Shown in pieces: positions 11,593 through 21,694 of a DNA stretch of 64,000 nt. Every line of letters starts with the position of its first letter. The first letter of the stretch is position 1. A program made the translations under genes and the position numbers. This DNA is from Torymus aiolomorphi (lineage: Eukaryota; Arthropoda; Insecta; Hymenoptera; Torymidae). The DNA is taken from contig CM070875.1 of assembly GCA_036365515.1 (NCBI GenBank), positions 9,266,501 through 9,330,500 on the forward strand, written 5' to 3'. The notes under the pieces were generated by a model, which saw only the letters and a list, made by a program, of their open reading frames with translations, searched no databases and was not told the DNA's origin.

Positions 11593-13988
11593 GTAAGATG
11601 TGATTTTGAATGGGGGAAGAGAGACATGAGTATCGCGAATAAATATTTAATTCACTTGTACGTCGTATTATTATATACTTACTGGGAAATGTACGGCGTG
11701 GCGGATATACGGGACGATGTCTTTTGAGCAGATGTTTTTTCTGTTCGTGTTGAGTACCGAGACAATATTGCATAACCTCCGTGCGGGGAAATATTTATTC
11801 TCACATATATAGGTTCTAACATATATTGGTAGAAGCTTTGGTAACGTTCCAGGGCGAGACGAAAGTTTTTGTAATTTTATTGGTGGAAATAAGTGGTAAA
11901 GGTATGTTAGCGCCGAAAAATCAGGGTTTTAATTAAGTAATGAATTTCTGTAATGTACTTACTTAATTGCAATATTATTTATTTTACACGCTTACGAAGT
12001 TTTGCTTTTTCCGCATTAATTTTTCATAAAAATTTAAAAATGAAAACGGGAATTTTCAGAGAAATCTCGGAGGTCAATAGATAAATGTGTGCTCGAAAGC
12101 AGTCTTTTTATTTATGCAATGAAGTTTCAGGTTGAAAGAGATTGTTTATTATTTACAATATCAAATATGACGTACCATTTTTAATGGCACGCAATATAAA
12201 TTCGCAATTGTCCTTGAAAAGGTATTATAAATATATTTACGTGCATTATTTATCAACAAACTCCCGTATTAAATGTCGCCAAATAAGCAGATTCATTCAA
12301 TATTGACTTTGTAATGATACTCCCCCCCCCCCCCCCAAAAAAAAAACACAACCGGCTTAGACGCGCAAAAGCCGGTCCTCAAAACTAAAATCCCCCGACA
12401 AACGAAAACAGGATCACTATATTTATATATACGACACAGTCACAACGCCATTTCTCTCCTATCCTTACACAATAAGACTCACTCAATCCAGGGGTGGAAA
12501 ATTTTAATAAAGGGCGTGCCATAAATTAATCAAGTCTGTGCCAGCGCAGGCGGTTTGTTTACTCTCTTGCGCAATATTTCGCGCGCGCGCTCGCAAAGGC
12601 TTTCTACTCGGCGCTCGTTCCATTCTTATAGATACGGGTATAATATAGGGTGTAAGTATTTTTCCTCTCGCGCTTTTCCGCGTGTTTATTCCGCTCCGCG
12701 TTGCGGAGAAAAGCGCCAACTTTTCTCGCGACTGTCGGTGCGTTATATGCGCATATATATACACGTAGGTGGGTGTGAACGCTGCGCTCTTTTTTTAATA
12801 AAAGTTTCAATGCAAGAATGTTCGTATGAGTATATATAGATATGTAAGTGGTCGGTGGGTGTCGCCTTGGATTCTGTGTTGAAGTATGGTTAACTTTTTG
12901 TTGTCGGTCAGTGCTTGAGGATTGCCTTCGTTGTTGGAGAGAATTTTACGGGAATTTTATATAGTGCAATAAAATGGAAAGTGAGTATTTTTGGAATCAA
13001 AATTAATTACAATAATTTAATACCGTTGCGTATACTGTAGAAATCGTGTATTTAAATATTTTAAAGCCTCGGTTTGGTTAATTGATAAAAATAAACGAAA
13101 TGAGATCAAGAATATTATATGACGACAACATTGACGAAACAGGTGGTGACGTTTAATTTTTTATGGTAGATATTTTCATTCTTGTCTCTGTTATTTAAAA
13201 TATTTAAACTTTATGTTAAACACACACACACACATCATTGTAGCCCTGAAGAGGAGAGTAATAAAAACTTTCAAAACGTCGGCAAAAAAACTAAATTTTG
13301 TCGTAAATTTTTTCGTTTGTTGACGTCCACTAAACCTAGTTTTTTTTTTGTTTCAGTTCAATAGCGAAAATAAAGTATCTGCGAATTTTTTTTGTTGCTC
13401 AGTTTGATTAACAAAGAAACGAAGCATATTTTCCAGTGAAATTTCGTCCACAGACTCTTCATAAAAAAGTTCAAGAGGCGCACGAATTATCGATAAGCCT
13501 ATAGATGAAAATTGGCCTCGTCAAGCGTAAATTATTGGTTTTTGGCTATTTTTTTTACTCGCGCTGACGAAATCGATTTTCGATTCATCCAATAGCTGAC
13601 CACACCGAAATGGCAACTGATCGATTTTTTCTACTTTACGAAAGATATTATTTTACTGGAAAAACACTTTTAACTTAATGTACCTAACAATAGAAAACGA
13701 AAAGGGCACAATTACTACTGATGTCAGCACAGCGGCGAATTGCATTGTTTTTTTTACTTTTACGAGGTTGTAAACTGTTGTAGTTTGTCACGCGGAATCT
13801 GTAACACTAACCTTTTCAAATACATCAAGTATATATGAAAAACCAATGTTGTTTAATATAATACTTAGATATTTTGTAATATTACTTTAAAGTTAAAACA
13901 GTATAACAGAAATCTTAAAATAAAATATGTATATTAATATTTTCAAATTTCATTCGCTGTGCTTACTTTCAATAAAGTATTAAAGTTA
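11593..13988. other. Non-coding interval with a possible tiny first exon
   Basis: Holds a C/A homopolymer run at about 12322-12349 and a CpG-richer patch at 12540-12780. AAAATGGAAA|GTGAGT at 12974-12981 could be a start codon followed at once by a donor. It is listed only as a possibility because no partner exon was found. A short CA repeat lies at about 13220-13234. Confidence 0.3.
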
Positions 13989-14435
13989 CACTGTAAAAAA
14001 AGTTCGGTAGATTTCTCACCAGATATGTACAAAATCCCGCAGCTCAGCGATGTACGATTACAGAGTACACAGAATTTTCCTCTGCTGAGCAGTGGCCTCT
14101 GTTATTACCGCTGCTGAGCAGTGCAAAAATCCCAAAAAAAAGAGGGAATTCGGTCTAGTAGAGAATGGTAAAAGTACTACGGAGTGATAAAATTCCGTAA
14201 TTATAATTGACGAAATTTTACCACTCCGTGGTACTTTTACCACTCTGTGTTACTTTTACCATTCTCTACTAGACCGAATTCCCTCTTTCCTTGGGACTTT
14301 GCACTGCTCAGCAGCGGTAATAACAGAGGCCACTGCTCAGCAGAGGAAAATTCCGTGTACTCTGTAACCGTACATCGCTAGCTGAGGGATTTTGTACATA
14401 TCTGGTGAGAAATCTACCAAACTTTTTTTACAGTG
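13989..14435. mobile_element. 447-bp fold-back MITE, TA target duplication
   Basis: Begins CACTGTAAAAAAAGTT, ends with its complement, and both ends are flanked by TA. The arms are about 200 bp and nearly identical, including the CTGCTGAGCAGTG block and the GAATTCCCTCTTT block. No coding capacity. TA flanks suggest mobilisation by a Tc1/mariner-related or similar TA-using transposase. Confidence 0.8.
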
Positions 14436-14479
14436 TACTTCCATATGTGGCCACATTTTATGTATTTTACTTTGGCATT

Positions 14480-14762
14480 ATTCCAGTGTAATTTTAACAC
14501 TCTGTCGAACGTGTTTGAAATTCCGAACGTTCATAATGAACGAAATATTAACTTAAAGTTTCTAATTCTGGTTAGAATTCCCCGGAGTGTGGTTTACTGA
14601 TGACTGCAAGAGTGAGAAGTGAAGAAATACAGTTATTATCCGATTTTAAATGTATTAAGTAGCCAAATTCGGCTAAATTTGAAAATGGCAAAAATCTTTC
14701 GTTCACTATGAACGTTCGAAATTTCAAACACCTTCTGTCGATGGATTTTCAGTCTGTGAATT
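14480..14762. repeat. Short inverted repeat pair
   Basis: About 35 bases near 14511-14545 (around GAACGTTCATAATGAACG) return inverted near 14695-14735. The outer CTGTCGA words also match. Probably a small MITE whose ends are decayed. Confidence 0.45.
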
Positions 14763-15980
14763 TTTTCAATGTGAAGCTCTTTCATAGTATCATATTTCAT
14801 TTTCAATATTAAAAAAAAAATCTCTCTTTTGAACGAGTTGATATCCTTAGAAAAGTGAAAAGTATAGAAATCCGATATAAAAACCAAATGAAACTTGATG
14901 TTTTAAACATAACAAAAAAATTTTCACAATAAAGTTTAATTTTTTTTTGCAAGTGTACATTTATGCAAGATGTAACAATAAACATGTAAAAAAGCTTAAA
15001 TTAATTCAGATATCGCGGAAAAATTTCTATTTAAAATTAATTCACATCGAAACGGTTTGCTACATGTTTTCATTCGGGTTGTTAAATACCTTTAAAATCG
15101 ACATTTATTTCAAGTTTAACGCGTACGATTTCATAATAACGAACAAAACGCGGATCGGAATACATTCGAATATATAGAACTGCAAATACAGAAAAGAATA
15201 TCCTATAACAGTGCTCTGACGACCGTGAAACAATTTTCGCTGCTTCGAAACAACAACTCTACCTACCTTCAAACCGCACATTCTGTCCACCTAACAATGC
15301 CGATAGCTTTTCGATTCCGCGCTGACTCGGCGAAAACTCCTTGAAAAATACCTCACTACGTGCGCGGCGATCTTGACCCATTTAATCCTTCATCCTCGTT
15401 CCCTCTCTTTTCTCCTCTTAACGCCCCCTTACACACCATTCGCGCGCGCGCGCGCTCAGCTTTTCGACGCTTTTAAATCTCCCTCGCCTTTCGTGTCCCT
15501 GTCATTCAAGTTTTAGCGCGCGTATATATATAGCTATAAGCTTTTGTGTCCTTTTAAAGTCTTGCGCGGCCAAAAACCACGCGCTATAGCTTGCACAGCA
15601 GACTGCGAAAGGATAAACACGATTTTCCGGCTCTTTGATATTTGCTCGTCTCGGGCGGGCGTATGTCGAGATTGAATCTGCAATTCAAGCAGCGCGAGCG
15701 AGTATCCGCGTAGCTAGCTATGTCCTCGAATGTAAGTGTATATAGCTACACTGTATGGATCTTGATGGGTATTTAGATATGAGGAGTGCGTTTATGAGAA
15801 ACGAATGCAATGAGTATGTAAATGGGAGGTAAGTGGCTCGAAACTTTAGTGGACTCAAGTTAAATAAATTAGCTATGCGGTTAACTGGGGAAGAATACAC
15901 GGAGAGAAATTTTGTTTGTTGTAAACTCTACTTTTTTTTATATAAGAAAATTTACTATTTTTACAGTAGCGCTGGAAGAC
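14763..15980. other. AT-rich then CpG-richer non-coding interval
   Basis: Nothing codes convincingly. A CpG-rich patch with CG and TATA runs lies at 15340-15720. Confidence 0.35.
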
Positions 15981-15984
15981 ACTC

Positions 15985-16605
15985 CCTCGTCATGTGGGAT
16001 TTTCACTTTTTAAACAGTAATTTTTATGATTTTCGTAGCAAATTTTAATTTTTAAATAAGTAATAATTATTATGACCGATAGTTTGACAGGTAGCGCAGC
16101 CGCCGGCTTGGCCGATCACTAAAGTTAACCAGCAAAAGACGCGGTTAGTAGTACTTGGATTTCCTTCTGACAAATTGGGCGCGAGGTATGGATAATACAG
16201 TCTCGGTGTCTAAGCCTACCGAATATGACCTGGAAAAAGAATCTAACCTGAAATTATTCCAATACACCGACCATCCCGGAGCGGGTTTTTCTAATTAGGA
16301 TTTATCCAATGAGGTTTGCCTGTAGGTTTCCCCGTCCTACAGGCATAACCCTGAGAGGATGCGGGACGGATGAGGTGGTGAAAAGGTTAATAGGAAGGTC
16401 GACAGGTGAAAATTTATAGGTTATGTGTCAAAATAGGAAATTAAAAAATAAAGGTGTGAAAGGGTATGCGCTAGGCCACTAGGCTGCGTGGAAACCATCA
16501 TTTTTTACCACGTTTCTTTCTTTTTTTTTGTGAAATTTGCTACTTATGAAAATCACAAAAATTACTATTTAAAAAAGTGAAAATCCACATGACGAGTGTG
16601 ATTAC
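15985..16605. mobile_element. Fold-back element enclosing a 5S-derived segment
   Basis: The left arm (about 15985-16047, containing TGTGGGATTTTCACTTTTTA) returns inverted at about 16530-16605 as TAAAAAAGTGAAAATCCACA. The loop of nearly 500 bases holds the 5S-like sequence described separately. Arm ends are diverged, and no clear target duplication was seen. Confidence 0.6.
16085..16440 (+). ncRNA. 5S rRNA-derived SINE or 5S pseudogene
   Basis: At 16098-16160 the sequence follows animal 5S rRNA: CCGATCAC, then AAGTTAACCAGC (5S box A region AAGTTAAGCAGC), then CGGTTAGTA, then CTTGGAT. There are small insertions and a diverged box C region. The following ~280 bases are not 5S and look like a SINE body. 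5S-headed SINEs (SINE3 type) are known in some animals. This is a relic or retroelement, not a working 5S gene, because the 3' third of 5S is absent. Confidence 0.55.
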
Positions 16606-16706
16606 GGTTAACTTACCTTAGATACTATCATTTTCCAACAATTTCACGTATCAAGAAAATTCGTTCACTGAAACTATATACCACAGTAATACTCAAATAG
16701 TTTGTT

Positions 16707-16846
16707 CTAGATAACCCTCTTGTAAAATACTCACAAAACCTTATAAAAAGGGCGTAGAAACCTCATTACCTATGAGGTTTTTGCACCCGGATTTAGAGGA
16801 TTTTATAAGGTTTTATGAATATTTTACAACGGGGATAACTTTAGAA
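16707..16846. repeat. Hairpin repeat of about 140 bp
   Basis: CTTGTAAAATACTCACAAAA and its diverged complement surround a centre AAACCTC...GAGGTTT. Probably a very small MITE. No ends or duplication identified. Confidence 0.5.
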
Positions 16847-17078
16847 TTCCACTTAACATCGATGATCGAAGCTTAAAATTGAGATATTTCTAAAGTCTTT
16901 AGTTTTGATATTTTTTGCTTAGCTGGTGCTTAAACCTCATTTGAACACCTCAGAAAAATTCATATTACAATGCGAAAATCGAATTTTTACGCAAACAAGC
17001 TTAAACAGACACTTGACTTTTCAATAAGATGTACCGGCATCTGCACTATATGTTTTAAAACAGCATCGTTCTAGCGCT

Positions 17079-17131
<53 letters not shown>

Positions 17132-18817
17132 TCCTGATTTCCATCTCAGGCGCAGGCAACGAGTCGATCCTATCAGCTCAGCCCGACAGTTCAAACTAGC
17201 CCTCCGATAGGCAAGAGAATTTCACTCGTATGCCTGGCGCTATAGCTCGGATTAAAAAACTAATTAAATTGATCGCCGGCAGCAGTGTATATATATGTAT
17301 ATATACCTATATCTGGTGATAGGGAGAAAAAGAATTGATGATCGATTATACATACGCTCCTGTGCGCACGGCCCGAGAAAATGAATTTTACGATTGGAAT
17401 TCCTGCGGGCTAGTATCAGTTGCATATTATATACATATATACTGTACATATATACTGTAGCAGGATAGCCGGTGAAATTGTAGGATTAGGCGGTAATAAT
17501 ACAGAGTACATAGAGTGAAATAAGGTGTGGCAGGGGACGGAAACGTTGCTGAAATTTTAAACAGTCGAGGTCGAGTGGACGGCGTAGCAATACATTCGAC
17601 GGCGCTGTATGTCCGCGAGGTGAAGTTGGAGAGAACTGAATTTAAATTCGATGAAGCGTTTGAACGGAGTTTATTAATTTTTATCGGTGCAGAAACTGTG
17701 TTTTTAATAAATTCAAATGTTTGGATGTCCTGAAAAATTCATAAAATACTTGTTTTTTTTGACATGTTAACAATGCGAAATAAATGATTGATCGATCGCG
17801 TTATTCAAAGTTATTAGCTCTCACGTGCTGGTATTTCATAAATAAGGAATTAGCGGTGTTATACTCGGTCGGAGGCTCATTAAAAAATTGAATTGCCATC
17901 TGCCAAATCCCTCCTTAATTATTGCAGATAATTATGTCGATACGCAAATAAGCGAAATTGAGGTTGGTCGAATGACAATAATAAATTATGATTAAACACA
18001 CGCGGGCTGCGGGGGGGGGGGGGGTCTTTTTAGCTTTTTGACGAAAAATATTTTGGTGGTGTGGGATATCGTAATAGAGCTCGACTATTGAGAGCAAATT
18101 TAATTAACTGTTCACTATTATGTGTTGAACCTTATGGACTCTCCATCATGTCATGCGGCGGATATAATAATTTTTCCTTTATTATTGGAATTCGTAAGCA
18201 TATTTTACATATTTACATTTTACATTTTACATTTTTTTTCATATTTTACCATCGTTATATTATATACAATGTTTCTTATACATTTCAACCTGTGTTTTAA
18301 AAACAAGTCTTTCGAGAAGTTGCGCAAATTTCTAACTTTCATCATTTATAGCTTAAAGATGTACAACTATAGCGCAAACCTTAGCTACGTCTAACGTTAC
18401 ATCTACTTTAAATTTCAAAGTGTTCATAATTTTCTTTTAAATTAATCTCACAACTCTCATTATACATTCAAATATAAAAACAAAATATTCTAATTTTATC
18501 CCGGGGAAGATGTAATTAAACCCTCCTGTGAGTGGCAACCACCGTAATATAAATTTCATCGATTTTGCATTAAGTAACAATCAATAAACGCGGCGAAGGG
18601 CTGAAAGTCGTCAAACAAAAACACGTTAAATCCGCGCATAACGACGCAGAAAATAAATTCATAAATTCAGAATCGCGCGAGCGCATATATCGTCGATTTG
18701 TTATGCGCGTGCCTCGAGATTTGCGAACGGCCAAAAAAAGATTTATATATATTTTCGGGCGTTTTTGCTGCGCGTACATGTATATATATGATGTCGATCT
18801 CGATGTTGCGGCCGTCG

Positions 18818-18819
<2 letters not shown>
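16847..18819. other. Non-coding interval with TA microsatellite
   Basis: Contains a (TA)n array at 17081-17127 and a G homopolymer at about 18010-18022. No exon or transposon end was recognised. Confidence 0.4.

Positions 18820-18915
<96 letters not shown>
18820..18915. repeat. (CT)n microsatellite
   Basis: About 48 CT units with one TTT interruption near 18898. It lies immediately upstream of a retrotransposon 3' fragment. Confidence 0.95.
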
Positions 18916-19823
18916 GGGGGGGCAAGGCCTCCCAGGTACAAGGAGCCCGTTTCTGTAACTCCCTCCCCTCTTCCCGCCACTTTTCATCCTATTGCTCTTT
19001 CAAGAGCGTGGTGCGCCAGTACTCATTCATGCTTAGCCTCTCATTGTGGGCATAAGGAGCTGCCAATACGGGGACCTTTTCTTGCTAATTGATAGTTGAC
19101 GCTCCGAAATAAATTTTATCCTGGACTTGTAATATTTTTTTTTGACTAAGCGGCTGTGATACGATTGTGCTTGCTGTGATTTCAATTGTGATATTATTCT
19201 CTTTGTTATTTATTTTTTTACTTTCTAGTCGTAACTCAAGCTGTGATATTTACTGTAAATGTATTAAGGTTCTCGTCGACAGCGCTTAAGGGAGGGGGGG
19301 GGGGGGGGGGGTATTGGTTTTATTGTAAAATCTATTGTATTTTATTGTATTTTATTGAATTGTTTCATTGTAAGTTCTCTGCTATATACAAAGTATTATT
19401 ACTGTATTATTATGTATTCGCTGTATTTGAGTTTTGCCGTTAGTGCGAATAATAGTATATTATGCACCAAGGGAATAAAGTGGGCTGTGTGCTCCCTGCG
19501 CGAACGACAAACGCGTAGGTTCGCACAATGCACTGTATTCACGGGTGCAATATACGACTTTTTAACACAACTATCATAAAGTTCGTACTCATTTCCCGCC
19601 GAAAAGGGAAAAAAGGCTGCATATTGATTCCCTACCCCCACTCTAGTCCCCAGCGCAACGCACTGTTTGTTCCCGAGCCGAAGGCGAGGGCACAAACAGT
19701 GCGTTGCGCTGGAAACGAGAGTGAGGTTAGGGAATGAACGTAGCACTTTTTTCCCACTTCGGCAGGAATAAAGTACGAACTTTATGATGGGGTGTGTTAA
19801 AAATATTGTATCGATCTATCTAT

Positions 19824-19826
<3 letters not shown>
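18916..19826 (+). mobile_element. 5'-truncated non-LTR retrotransposon 3' end between CT arrays
   Basis: Just after the CT array, one frame reads a typical end of a reverse transcriptase ORF: CNSLP, then a few residues on SFKSVVRQY, stopping near 19030. AT-rich sequence with AATAAA-like words follows, resembling a 3' untranslated region. It carries a G run (about 19293-19312) and an inserted inverted-repeat element (about 19440-19800). It then runs straight into the next CT array. The match is short, so the element type rests on these C-terminal words and on the context. Confidence 0.5.
19440..19802. mobile_element. Hairpin MITE, copy 1 (second copy at 53147-53512)
   Basis: Starts near TGCACCAAGGGAATAAAG and ends near GGGTGTGTTAAAAA. 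Within it, 19575-19790 folds back on itself around CGAGCCGAAGGCGAGG, with arms such as CAACGCACTGTTTGT / ACAAACAGTGCGTTG. A diverged copy lies in opposite orientation 33 kb away. One minus-strand frame is open in both copies (see findings) but is not taken as a gene. Confidence 0.7.

Positions 19827-19910
<84 letters not shown>
19827..19910. repeat. (CT)n microsatellite at the 5' end of the full-length retrotransposon
   Basis: About 42 uninterrupted CT units between the 3' end of one retroelement and the 5' end of the next. Confidence 0.95.
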
Positions 19911-19911
<1 letters not shown>

Positions 19912-20309
19912 CTCTCTCTTGCTCTGCGGTCGGTCGCGCTATCGAGTTCTCTCTCTCTGTCGACTCGTGTTCGTGGACTGCTTCGTAGTGCAATCTCCCT
20001 GCAGGGGCCTTTTCTCTTGTATGGATACAAGCCTTTCACTGCAAGGTGCAACTGGACTAAAAAATCTTTGATGTGGAGGGCGTATTCACGTAATTATCTG
20101 TGATTCTTGATTGCTGTCTCCTTGGAGGTTAGGCGTTCAACGACAATTTTTGCAGTCATCATTGGCCATCAACGGATTTCATCGGTGACCAGTATTTCAT
20201 TGTCAGATTTGTCAGAATCGTCACCTTCAGCTATATCACCAGTATTTAAGTATTGTCAATCTAATGTCATTCCGTAATTGTAGCGTCCCTAGCCTTAAGT
20301 CTGTATGTT

Positions 20310-21643
20310 ATGCGTAAGTCGTACGTAGGTCGTGTGCGTAAGTCGTGCGTTATTTGTAAAAAATCACTAGTATCTAAGAATCCTAACACAAAGAAACCCG
20401 AGATTGTTCTCTGCGGGGGCTGCAATAAACGCTACCATCTAAAGTGCTGCGATCCCAGCTGGATAATTAACAGTGTGACGGTTCGTTGCTGCGCAGTTGA
20501 CATTTGCCGTCATTTATTTGTCCGCTCGAGATCTAGCGATTGTATAAACGAACCAACTTGCGCGGAGAACAATTGGTGTAGCGATACTCGCGAAATTTCA
20601 TTTGCGCCCCCCACCTTTCATAGCTCACGAAAACGTCCGGCGTCCCCGCCATCGCCGTCCAGTGCGCAGTGGGTGAAGATCCCGTGTCATGCCGTGCCTG
20701 TTTACCAACAAAGGCCCGACGAGCTTTCCGGCTCTTGCTCAGCTGTAGTATCGTCTGTAATGTCTTAATTCTTACTCAGCTGTAAATATAGCCGACGACG
20801 AAGCCGGCAATCACGCTCTTGACCCGAGTTTTATTTCTGCGCAAACACCATGCGCCTTGGCGATATCGCATACTGACATGGAGGTGGACGGCGACAAAGG
20901 CAAATACAAAGACGCCCCTGCATGGTTCGTGAGTTATGTTAATGACTTTCGCAACTTTGTCACTGAACATCGCACCGATAAAGCGAAGCTGTACGAGGAT
21001 ATCAAATCCCTCTCTGATCGGCTTGAAGTAGTTGAAGCAAAACACAGCAAACAGTTGAAAAATCACGATGCGGAATTATCTGGACTTAAATCAGATATCA
21101 GCACTCTTGTGAACCAGCATCGAACTTCAGAAAACTGTGAGTTAGTCATTACTGGTATCGACTCGGATGTTGCTCTCAGCGACTCCGATGTAATGAAGAA
21201 AGTTCTTGAAGTCATATTCAACTTCCGCACCTTCATCAGCATCTTCTTGTCACTAGACCATGGACACCTGCCTCTTCTTCTTCAACTGCATTAGATTCAG
21301 GAAACCAGGCTAGCAACGAATATCGCAGTTTCGTTTGCAAGTTCAGCTCCGAATCTGTTCGAGATATCATCATAGAGAATAGCAAGAGGCTTGGCCTTTC
21401 GACTGTCACATGCTTTTTGGCTCTCGTGCGCGCCTACACATTTTTCTGAGACCCCTATGGCCTAAGCAAATCTATAGTTTATGGCGGAAATCTTGTGTAA
21501 AAGCTAAAACCTTAAACTATATGAGACCTTATGTGCAGTTTATGCAGGTGTACGTGCGACCGACCCGGGACAGCGCCCCTATCAGAATAAATAGCGAAGC
21601 CGATCTTGCCTCACTGTCGCCCCTAAACCCCACGCGCAGTTGA
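20310..21643 (+). pseudogene. Retrotransposon ORF1: PHD-like zinc finger and coiled coil, frameshifted
   Basis: Four consecutive pieces in different frames make one ORF1. 20310-20768 (152 residues) carries a cysteine/histidine-rich finger with CVIC, CGGC, HLKC and a later CC..DIC, in PHD style. 20857-21294 has acidic and heptad-like sequence (SLSDRLEVVEAKHSKQL and on) that looks like a coiled coil. About 21300-21400 continues NEYRSFVCKFSSESVRDIII. 21410-21643 reads LRPLWPKQIYSLWRKSCV and ends near ADLASL, a typical ORF1 C-terminus. ORF1 proteins of this group bind element RNA. At least three frame changes and a stop at 20766-20768 make it inactive. Confidence 0.7.
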
Positions 21644-21694
21644 AATAATATCAACCGGACCGTGCGTACTCGTCCAGGTGAAACTCTCTCGGTC

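Noticed and set aside
18570..18987. Long RERERE / SLSLSL open frames over CT/GA arrays, here and at 19.8, 25.1, 28.0, 31.5 and 58.1 kb
   Set aside because: Dinucleotide repeats keep all frames open; there is no non-repeat coding context.
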